In this document: piece after piece, positions 51,736 through 59,095 of the stretch
Position numbering within the stretch: position 1 is the stretch's first letter
Layout of the letters: each line of letters opens with the position of its first letter
Origin: Yoonia sediminilitoris
GTDB lineage: Bacteria; Pseudomonadota; Alphaproteobacteria; Rhodobacterales; Rhodobacteraceae
Direction of reading: 5' to 3'
Assembly (NCBI RefSeq): GCF_003058085.1
Contig: NZ_QBUD01000006.1
Coordinates: 1-64,000, forward strand
Length of the DNA stretch: 64,000 nucleotides
Notes under the pieces: generated by a model
Told to the model about the DNA's origin: nothing
Seen by the model: the letters and a program-made list of their open reading frames with translations, nothing else
Database searches by the model: none
Program-made: the position numbers and the translations under genes

Positions 51736-52493
51736 TAATTCAGCACCTCTGCCCTGTCATTTATCGCGATCGTACCGGACTTGGTCACAGTGGCATAGAT
51801 GCCAAAATTCTGGTGGTTCCAGCCTCTCCGCAATGCATCCAGTGTGTCGGCATCGCGCTTACCGGTGCGCGGATTGGCCATCGTCGCCTTGCAGCGTTGG
51901 ATGGGGGATTGCACATGTAATTCTGCGCTGCCGATCCGCAGGGTCTTGCCGACCCAATTTTCTTCTTCCCATGCGTCAGTGCCATCAAGCCAGATGTTGC
52001 CCCGCCAGCGTTCGGTTTCCAGCGGTTGGCTCAATTGCGCCGCAACTGCTTTGTGGGACGCGCGCGTCATGATCGAAATTGAGGGAAAGTCAGTATCTGT
52101 CATGCCTCTTTGCGGGGCGGCGACCACAGCCTGTGGCTGCGCCCGGTCTGCAGGGCACAGGGGCGCGACCCATGACAGGAACCCTGCGTGTTCCGCAGGG
52201 TCATCGGGCCGAAAGCTGTGGCTGCCCAGTTGGTCATGCCGCAAGGTAACGGTGCCTGTGGTTTCATCAACTGTCGCCCAAATGCCCGCGAGCGTGGGCG
52301 TGCCCGTTGTAATCATAAAATTCCGGCACATGGCCCATTGCGGATCGTCGGCATTCCACTTGCTGGCGTCATGGGTCACGGCCCAACGCCTGTCCCAAGG
52401 CATTGTCTGCCCTTGGGCAAGCGTCACCGTTTCAAGCGCCTCGCGGCCGTGACTTTTGATCGGATGCCGCCAAAGCGCGGCGACAGTGACCAT
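51735..52493 (-). CDS. MOSC domain-containing protein
   Basis: A 252-residue protein with an N-terminal MOSC_N strand region (LWRHPIKSHGREALETVTLA, WAVTHDASKW) and a MOSC core near RCKATMANPRTGKRDADTL that contains the conserved Cys. MOSC proteins carry molybdenum- or sulfur-transfer activity. No ligand gene is adjacent. Its start immediately abuts yidC, so the order yidC-MOSC-engB-argB is probably one transcript. Confidence 0.88.
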   Translation of the reverse strand: MVTVAALWRHPIKSHGREALETVTLAQGQTMPWDRRWAVTHDASKWNADDPQWAMCRNFMITTGTPTLAGIWATVDETTGTVTLRHDQLGSHSFRPDDPAEHAGFLSWVAPLCPADRAQPQAVVAAPQRGMTDTDFPSISIMTRASHKAVAAQLSQPLETERWRGNIWLDGTDAWEEENWVGKTLRIGSAELHVQSPIQRCKATMANPRTGKRDADTLDALRRGWNHQNFGIYATVTKSGTIAINDRAEVLN

Positions 52494-54314
52494 TTACTTG
52501 TCCTCGGACTTGCCTGTGGTCGCAGATTTGCCCCGCTTGAACCCGGATTTGATGTTTCCAAACACATCAGGTTTGTTCCCGAGGCTCCGCAGGATCACAT
52601 ACTGCTGGCCAAAGGTGATGATGTTGTTGGTAATCCAGTAAACCACCAGACCGGAGGCAAACGACCCAAGCATGAACATAAAGACCCACGGCATCCACGC
52701 AAAGATCATCTGTTGCGTCGGATCAGTTGGGGCGGGGTTCAGTTTTTGCTGCAACCACATCGAAACACCAAGCAGGATCGGCAGGATACCAATCATAATC
52801 AGCGCAAGGAACGACCCCGGCTCTGGCGCGGCCCATGGCAGCAGCCCAAACAGGTTCATCAGCGATGACGGGTCAGGCGCGCTTAGGTCCTTGATCCAGC
52901 CAAACCACGGGGCGTGACGCAATTCGATCGTGACAAAGATCACCTTGTAGAGCGAAAAGAAGATCGGAATTTGCAGAAGAATAGGCAAACAACCGGCAGC
53001 CGGGTTTACTTTCTTTTCCTTGTACAGCTTCATCATGCCCTGCTGCATGGCCGCGCGGTCGTCGCCGGCCTTTTCTTTCAGGGCTTCCATTTCGGGCTGC
53101 AATTCCTTCATGCGGGCCATGGAAACGGATGATTTATAGGTCAGCGGCAGCACCAGCGCCTTGAGGATAAAGGTCAGCGCAATGATCGACCAACCCATGT
53201 TGCCGATAAAGGCATTGAGGTAGTGCAGCAGCGCAAAAATCGGCTTGGTCAGGAAAAAGAACCAACCCCAGTCAATGCTGTCCAGAAATCCTGGAACCGG
53301 CGCTTCGGAGTCATCTTGGTAGTTGCGGATCGATTCCCATTCCTTTGCGCCCGCAAAAAAGCGGGTCGAAACAGTCGCCGTACCGCCTGCAGACACCACC
53401 TGAGGGGCCATGATTGCTTCGGCCTGATAAATGTCGCGATTGTCGAAATAACGCACGCTGGCCCGGAACGGCGCTTCGGCAGCAGGGATCAGGTTTGTCA
53501 TCCAATAGTGGTCGGTCCAGCCGATCCAGCCGTTTTGCGTCACTTCCTTGCGCGCGTCGGGCCCATCTGGCTCGAAATCAACGATGTCGTCATAGTCTGT
53601 TTCGGTCAACTCACCGTCTGTCATCTGCACCAGACCTTCGTGCAGGATGAAGAAGTTCTTCATGTCGTCAGGTTCGGAATAACGCCGGATCAGGCCATAG
53701 GGCCGTGACGTGAAATCACCTGATCCATTGTTGATGACCGACTGATCAAAAGTGAACATGAACTCATCGTCAACAGAGATACGGGTCTGGAACTGCTGCC
53801 CCTGCCCGTTGTCCCAACCCAGCGTAACAGGCGTGTCAGGGGTCAGCGTGTCACCTTCGATCAATGACCAGATCGTTTCGTCGTTGGGGGCGCTTTCCGC
53901 GTCACCTGTCCAGCCAAACAGCGCCAGATAGGCATCTGTTTCGCCCACAGGCCGCATCAGGCGTACGGTGTCGGCACCCGGATCAAGCGTTTCGCGGTAG
54001 TTGGTCAGCGCCAGATCATCTATGCGACCGCCCCGCAGTGACAAGGACCCCGAAAACTGTGCAGTTTCAATTACGACACGCGCCGCGTCGGCACGGTCTG
54101 CGGGCGCTGTCGGGTCTGCGGCACCGCCGGACACTGCACCGTCACCGGTACCACTTTCCACAATTGGCACGGTTGACCCAGTTGCCGTTTCGCCCGCGAC
54201 TTCGGCGGGCACATCGACGGGTGCCTCTGGTGGCGGAAAAATCAAGGTCCAAGCCAGAATAACGGCAAAGCTCAGCACCGTGGCAAGGATAAGGTTCTTG
54301 TTCTGGTCGTCCAT
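52494..54314 (-). CDS. yidC: Membrane protein insertase YidC
   Basis: Inserts and folds inner-membrane proteins. N-terminal anchor NLILATVLSFAVILAWTLIF, then a large periplasmic beta domain (about residues 60-350) and five conserved segments: YLNAFIGNMGWSIIALTFIL, LYKEKKVNPAAGCLPILLQI, IPIFFSLYKVIFVTIELRHA and so on to GLVVYWITNNIITFGQQYVI. The ATG at 54314 (MDDQNKNLILATVL) matches homologues; a start five codons earlier at 54329 is also open. Length about 606 residues. Confidence 0.95.
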   Translation of the reverse strand: MDDQNKNLILATVLSFAVILAWTLIFPPPEAPVDVPAEVAGETATGSTVPIVESGTGDGAVSGGAADPTAPADRADAARVVIETAQFSGSLSLRGGRIDDLALTNYRETLDPGADTVRLMRPVGETDAYLALFGWTGDAESAPNDETIWSLIEGDTLTPDTPVTLGWDNGQGQQFQTRISVDDEFMFTFDQSVINNGSGDFTSRPYGLIRRYSEPDDMKNFFILHEGLVQMTDGELTETDYDDIVDFEPDGPDARKEVTQNGWIGWTDHYWMTNLIPAAEAPFRASVRYFDNRDIYQAEAIMAPQVVSAGGTATVSTRFFAGAKEWESIRNYQDDSEAPVPGFLDSIDWGWFFFLTKPIFALLHYLNAFIGNMGWSIIALTFILKALVLPLTYKSSVSMARMKELQPEMEALKEKAGDDRAAMQQGMMKLYKEKKVNPAAGCLPILLQIPIFFSLYKVIFVTIELRHAPWFGWIKDLSAPDPSSLMNLFGLLPWAAPEPGSFLALIMIGILPILLGVSMWLQQKLNPAPTDPTQQMIFAWMPWVFMFMLGSFASGLVVYWITNNIITFGQQYVILRSLGNKPDVFGNIKSGFKRGKSATTGKSEDK

Positions 54315-54552
54315 GCGATAACCGCCCATTTTTCCGCGTCAAAGTCTGGGGGCCGTTCAACCCGCGCAGGGCGCAAAGGTCAAGCGGTTTTGGCCGAATA
54401 ATGGGCAAATCCCCTAGTTGTTATAGGCGCGGGTCACATCTATTGACCCGATCACGTGTCGTTTTCACCCCTTTCAAGTTTGTTGGCAACATGAACCATT
54501 GCATGACCGCAGGTAGCTAACTACCGTCGCGCATTGGGTATTGGAGGAAACT

Positions 54553-56490
54553 GTGCTTGGCACACTAGACCACAAACTTGACGTAAAGCTGATTGGCCTG
54601 TTTTCCATGACAGGTCCCGATGCGCAGTCCGTTCTGCCAAAATCCCGCAAATCGTTGGGGCTTTTGGCGTTTCTGGCCTTCAACTACGACAAGCCAATAT
54701 CGCGGTCTCGCCTGATTGACCTGTTCTGGCATGACCGTGACCCCGAGCAGGGGCGCGGCAGCCTGCGACAGTGCCTGCATGAATTGCGCAAATGTCTGGG
54801 TCCGGACCATCTGGATGCGCTTGAGGTGTCGCGCAATACGGTGCTTTTGCGCTCAGACGGGATCAATTTCGACCTGTGGGACCGTGACGGGCAGCTTGAC
54901 TATACATTGTGCGAACCCCTTCTGGATGATCTCGACCCCGTCGCACCTGTGTTCGACGACTGGTTGTTTGAATGCAGGCGGGTTGTTCTGGCCGGGCAGA
55001 TGCGCGAGGCCGAAAAGGACCTTGATGCACTTGATGTTACGCGCGACTCCGAGCAGGCGGAATTGATCGCACAAGCGATGACCACACTTGACCCCACCAA
55101 CGAACCTGCCAGCCGCAGCCTGATGACCGCCCTTGCCGCACAAGGCAAATTGTCGGCTGTGCGCGCTGAATTCGACCGGTTGGAGCGCGCGCTGAAAGCA
55201 GACGGGTTCACTATCACCGAAACAACCAACCTTTTGTTTCGGTCATTGCAGGCCAGCCCGGACAGCCCGACCAGTCAGACAGTCGCCGCACACCCGATCA
55301 ACCAGATACCCGCCATTGCATTGCAACTGACAAACACGCCCGGCGATGACAGCGTTGTCCAGATCTACGCACAGCCCTTGCTTGACGAATGTCTGATGCG
55401 CATGTCCAGCGTGCCAGAGTTGCGCATTGTCGCCCAAAGCGGCGATGATCTGTCTGCGGAAGTCAGCTTTGTGTTCGAATGCGGTATTCGCCAGAAGGAC
55501 AACATCTGTCTATGTACGTTGCGCCTGATCGAGCGAAACACACGGCAAATCGTCTGGAGTTCGCGGCAGTCGATTGACGCGGACAAGTTTCATGAGCAGC
55601 TGGATGTGGTCGCAGATCTGACCACATCGGCCGTCATCGCAGCCATCGAGCGGTTCGAAACCCGACAGATGCACGCTCAAAACCTGCCGCCGCAAACACC
55701 CTACGCCTATTACCTGCGCTCCAAGGATACGTTCTTTAAGGCCGCTGATCCGGGCTACGTGAAGTCGGTCGAGGCCGATCTTGTAACGGCGCTTGAGATC
55801 GACCCAGAGTTCGAGCCAGCCTGCGCCCAGCTGATACAGATCTGGAACACCGGTGCATTCATGAGCGAACCGGGGCTTGATATGCAGCCCGGGCGGGTCA
55901 AGGCGCGCGCCTTGGCCGAAAGGTTACTCACGATCAATTCGATGCATCCAAACGCGCATATCGCGATGTCGTGGTGTCAGATGTGGACGCAAAATTTCGT
56001 CTCCGCCGAACGCCATATCGAACGCGCCATCGCATTGGCCCCCTATGAGGCGCACAGGCTGAACGCCATCGGCACCGCGCTTGTCTATCTTGGCCGTCTG
56101 GAAGATGCCGAACATTGGTATCATCAGGCACAAAGCCGGATGCTGCACGAACTGGACTACCAGCGTACCGATTACGGAGAGCTTTATTATTTCAAGCGGG
56201 ATTATGAACTTGCGCTGAGCTGGCTGAACTTCGGCGAACGGCGCGCACCCTACCGCACCCATTTCTGGACCGCCCTGACGCTGGCCCAATTGGGCCACCT
56301 GAGCGGCGCAATGGCCGAGGTCGAGGCAATGACGTCATTGGTCGAAAAACGATGGGTCGGCACCACGCCCTGTAATGCCGCGAGCGTTGCAGAGTGGCTG
56401 TTGCAAACAGTCCCCCTGCGCCGCGAAACCGACCGCGATGTTCTGCGCGAAGGGCTCAGCAAGATCGGTCTTGGCAACGTGAAGTTCTAG
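54553..56490 (+). CDS. SARP/BTAD-type transcriptional regulator with TPR-like C-terminus (GTG start)
   Basis: A 645-residue regulator. Residues about 1-95 form an OmpR-like winged helix (LLAFLAFNYDKPISRSRLID, with GRGSLRQCLHELRKCLG), followed by a BTAD-type helical domain to about 230, a strand-rich TolB-like middle, and TPR-like helices (HIERAIALAPYEAHRLNAIG, AEHWYHQAQSRML). The GTG at 54553 has a GGAGG at 54543-54547. It ends 24 bp from the end of the convergent TfuA gene, and is the natural candidate for controlling that cluster, which is inference. Confidence 0.85.
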   Translation: MLGTLDHKLDVKLIGLFSMTGPDAQSVLPKSRKSLGLLAFLAFNYDKPISRSRLIDLFWHDRDPEQGRGSLRQCLHELRKCLGPDHLDALEVSRNTVLLRSDGINFDLWDRDGQLDYTLCEPLLDDLDPVAPVFDDWLFECRRVVLAGQMREAEKDLDALDVTRDSEQAELIAQAMTTLDPTNEPASRSLMTALAAQGKLSAVRAEFDRLERALKADGFTITETTNLLFRSLQASPDSPTSQTVAAHPINQIPAIALQLTNTPGDDSVVQIYAQPLLDECLMRMSSVPELRIVAQSGDDLSAEVSFVFECGIRQKDNICLCTLRLIERNTRQIVWSSRQSIDADKFHEQLDVVADLTTSAVIAAIERFETRQMHAQNLPPQTPYAYYLRSKDTFFKAADPGYVKSVEADLVTALEIDPEFEPACAQLIQIWNTGAFMSEPGLDMQPGRVKARALAERLLTINSMHPNAHIAMSWCQMWTQNFVSAERHIERAIALAPYEAHRLNAIGTALVYLGRLEDAEHWYHQAQSRMLHELDYQRTDYGELYYFKRDYELALSWLNFGERRAPYRTHFWTALTLAQLGHLSGAMAEVEAMTSLVEKRWVGTTPCNAASVAEWLLQTVPLRRETDRDVLREGLSKIGLGNVKF

Positions 56491-56513
56491 GGGCAACCCC
56501 GTTCATTCTGACC

Positions 56514-57251
56514 CTATGGCTCGAACACCGCGCGGCGCATTCTTTTGTAGGACGGGGTCAGCGGCGGTGCAAAACTTTGGGAGATTGCGGGCAGTTCGCG
56601 GGTCTTGTCCTTGGAGATACGGTTAAGCATCGCAATCGCATCAAGGCGCTTTCGTTGCACATGCGCCTGCGCAAGCAGTGTTTGCAGCTTCTCGGCAGCG
56701 CTTTGGTCCGTGGACCCTTCGGCAGCAACCTTCGACCATGTGCGTTTGGGGTAATAGATCTTGCGAGATTTCTCGCTCAGCCGTTGGACCTCGAATGCGG
56801 TCAGCATACCCCTGTTGCGCAAAGCGTCCAATGTCGCATCAACGTCGACCTGTGCCACGTTCAGCGCAGGGTATCCCAACTCTGCCGGACCATGGTTGAC
56901 GGCCACCTCGGCATCGGACTCCAGCCTGCCGTCATGGTAGGCCTCAAACACTTCGCCAATACCGATCATTCCGTAGGTTGACAGTTCGCTCGCGCGCAAG
57001 GCCCCCATGGAAGCCGCGCCATAGACGTGGCAACCAGCCGACAGCGCCTCAAGGATTTCCTTGTGCAATACCCCCGGACGAGACCCGAAAAACCCATCGA
57101 CAATTCCGATAAACCGCGGCGGGCGATTGTTCTTCAGTAACCGCAGGACATCGCCACGCCCCACGGGGGGCATGAATTGCATCTGCGGGAATGTTTCGCG
57201 GTCCCTTCTGGTCAGGCTTGGTCCGGCAAAGATGATGGCAGAGTTATTCAT
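56514..57251 (-). CDS. TfuA-like protein
   Basis: A 245-residue protein with the TfuA core: IIFAGPSLTRRDRETFP, PRFIGIVDGFFGSRPGVLHK, EILEALSAGCHVYGAASMGA, LRASELSTYGMIGIGEVFEA. TfuA proteins work with YcaO enzymes to place thioamide bonds in peptide backbones (known for methanogen McrA and thioamide peptides, and first named for trifolitoxin). The start at 57251 overlaps the YcaO stop by eight bases (ATGAATAA). It is the last gene of the cluster and is convergent with the SARP gene. Confidence 0.88.
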   Translation of the reverse strand: MNNSAIIFAGPSLTRRDRETFPQMQFMPPVGRGDVLRLLKNNRPPRFIGIVDGFFGSRPGVLHKEILEALSAGCHVYGAASMGALRASELSTYGMIGIGEVFEAYHDGRLESDAEVAVNHGPAELGYPALNVAQVDVDATLDALRNRGMLTAFEVQRLSEKSRKIYYPKRTWSKVAAEGSTDQSAAEKLQTLLAQAHVQRKRLDAIAMLNRISKDKTRELPAISQSFAPPLTPSYKRMRRAVFEP

Positions 57252-58497
57252 GGTCCGCGCTCCTGTAACGATTACCGCGCGTTGGACCTTTGCTGGTGAG
57301 ATACCCAAGACCGGGAACAAAGACGCGCACAACGTGGATCGGTAGATCCGCTTTACTCAGATCGACCACATAGATTTTTTCCAATCCGGCTGCGGTCAGT
57401 TTCCGGGTCAGAATATCGAGATCACCCATTGGCGATGTGCCTGCCGCGCACGCATCAAAACATCTTGTCTTGTCAGCGGTTTGCAGGTCTGCGGCCATTT
57501 CCAGAAGACGGCCCAGATTACCGTCAGCGATTGTGTCATAGCGGCGATCCGTCAGGTCATCGCGGGCACCCGCGATGCAGGTCAGCCGACTTTGCGCGGC
57601 TTCGGTGATCGCGCGCACAAGGGCAGTCTGCGGGTCAAGGTGACAGCCACAGCCCAAGCCCGGTTGCGCCCTCGGCCGCCCATGACCAGGCACGGACTGG
57701 TCGACCGAAAACAGGGTCGCACGCATGGCAGGCACGCCAATGTCGTTGGTCAGATCGTGGATAAAGACGTGGAAACCGGCACTTGCGATCAAATCCAACA
57801 GGGTCTTTGCATCCCCGGTGCACGCATCCAGCATGTGGGGATGGCACAGACGCGCGGCGCGATCCTGTGGGGTCATGTGGGCGAAATCGGCGATGCAGTC
57901 ACGCTCGATCAATTCGTGCAGGCCGGACACGATCGCCTCAGTCAGGCTGTTGCCAGACGCCAGACCATTCGTTGTCCGATGAAAACCCTTGTGTTGCGGC
58001 GCTTGAGTGTAATCCTTGCCGATCAGATCAATCGGCAGCGCGACTACGCGGTCTGCTATGATGTCGCGCCCCTCCAGAATAGTTAACTCCTGATCCCAGA
58101 CGGGCGGGTCTGACATCGGCAGACTCTCCAGATCGGTTGCCTCCATCAGGTCCAAGCCGCTGATTTGCTGGAATGGACCATCAAGGTTTTCGGCGTGCCA
58201 ACCCTCAGCCGCCTCCATCGCGGCAGAAACACGGGCAGCGGGCAGCGTCATGCCCTTGCCCTGCGCCACAGACAAGGACCGCCCCAAAGGCCGAATAGCC
58301 TGTGCCACCGGAATGCCGATGCGGTCAAGCCCGGTGATATCGGCAAGCCGTGTTATCCCCATTCTGGGCAGATAGGGCGTGATTTTTTCCAGCGTGTCCT
58401 GTGGCGGACAAATCCGATGTTGCCAGCATTTCTGGCGGGTGTCGGTCAGGGCAGTCTGTACCCCGCCCGACACATCGGAAGAGCGCGTCTTAGTCAT
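57244..58497 (-). CDS. YcaO-domain ATP-dependent peptide-modifying enzyme
   Basis: A 417-residue YcaO protein: ITPYLPRMGITRLADITGLD, AMEAAEGWHAENL with the ATP/Mg-binding Glu pattern, ASGNSLTEAIVSGLHELIER and LVRAITEAAQSRLTCIAGAR. It activates backbone amides with ATP for attack, forming azolines or thioamides. It lacks the PxPxP tail typical of azoline-forming cyclodehydratases and has a TfuA partner, favouring thioamidation. The start at 58497 overlaps the 196-residue gene by eight bases; the longer frame upstream is a shadow of the repeats. Confidence 0.9.
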   Translation of the reverse strand: MTKTRSSDVSGGVQTALTDTRQKCWQHRICPPQDTLEKITPYLPRMGITRLADITGLDRIGIPVAQAIRPLGRSLSVAQGKGMTLPAARVSAAMEAAEGWHAENLDGPFQQISGLDLMEATDLESLPMSDPPVWDQELTILEGRDIIADRVVALPIDLIGKDYTQAPQHKGFHRTTNGLASGNSLTEAIVSGLHELIERDCIADFAHMTPQDRAARLCHPHMLDACTGDAKTLLDLIASAGFHVFIHDLTNDIGVPAMRATLFSVDQSVPGHGRPRAQPGLGCGCHLDPQTALVRAITEAAQSRLTCIAGARDDLTDRRYDTIADGNLGRLLEMAADLQTADKTRCFDACAAGTSPMGDLDILTRKLTAAGLEKIYVVDLSKADLPIHVVRVFVPGLGYLTSKGPTRGNRYRSADHE

Positions 58498-59080
58498 CAG
58501 AGTCTGCTGCATCGCCGAAGTCGGCCGCGTCGCCGAAATCTGCCGCATCGCCAAAGTCGGCCGCGTCACCAAAGTCGGCTGCATCCCCCGAACCCTTGAT
58601 ATTCGCGTCCTCACGCCCCGCGAACACGGCGGAAAAGGCGACCTCTTCCAGCGCGAAATCAGCAAGCTGGTCTTTGGTGATCCCTTCGTCATTGTCGCGG
58701 GTACGGCGCAATGCGGCAAGTGCACTGGCGTTTTCGGCCGAGGTCCGCAGAACATAGCAACAGCGCTTGTCATCCGCCGCAAGCCCTAGTGGGACAAAGC
58801 CGCGCGCCACAAAATAGGTGCCCACCGGATCATCGGGCTGCCGGAAAACAACCAGATGCGGGTTCCTCAATCCGCCGCCACTTGCCAAATTCACCTCTCC
58901 GAACCGCTCGTGGCGCTTTTCCGTGAAATCCTCGACGTTTGTAATGTTGCCCGCCAAGCCGGGAATCACATCATCACCAAGCGGGGTGACGCCCGTGCCG
59001 GTCACCTGATTGATCCATTCCTTTGTCGCGATGGCGGCTTTTCCGTTCTGTGTGTAAACAACTGCAAATATTTCTGACAT
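58490..59080 (-). CDS. Candidate modification substrate with C-terminal GDAADF repeats
   Basis: A 196-residue protein, no signal peptide. Residues 1-163 form a mixed, probably folded region starting MSEIFAVVYTQNGKAAIATK, with two adjacent Cys in KRCCYVLRT. Residues 165-194 are five tandem six-residue units, four of GDAADF and a last GDAADS, before SDD. Its gene is followed, with eight bases of overlap, by YcaO and TfuA. A leader/core precursor is the favoured reading, but the N-terminal region is long for a leader and could be an accessory domain. A GGGAAGAG site precedes the ATG. Confidence 0.75.
   Translation of the reverse strand: MSEIFAVVYTQNGKAAIATKEWINQVTGTGVTPLGDDVIPGLAGNITNVEDFTEKRHERFGEVNLASGGGLRNPHLVVFRQPDDPVGTYFVARGFVPLGLAADDKRCCYVLRTSAENASALAALRRTRDNDEGITKDQLADFALEEVAFSAVFAGREDANIKGSGDAADFGDAADFGDAADFGDAADFGDAADSDD
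58499..58588 (-). repeat. Five 18-bp coding tandem repeats (GDAADF units)
   Basis: Codons vary between units at third positions (for example GAT or GAC, GCA, GCG or GCC, TTT or TTC, GGT or GGC) while the peptide stays fixed apart from the last Phe to Ser change. The DNA repeats have therefore diverged under constraint on the protein. Confidence 0.9.
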
Positions 59081-59095
59081 TACTCTTCCCTTGGT

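Noticed and set aside
58499..58588. CRISPR-like array suggested by the 18-bp tandem units
   Set aside because: Units are contiguous without spacers, in frame and coding; no cas genes are nearby.
57332..58782. N-terminal extensions of the TfuA and YcaO open frames
   Set aside because: The extended parts are out-of-frame readings of YcaO and of the repeat tail; internal ATGs at 57251 and 58497 fit the families and give the 8-base overlaps.
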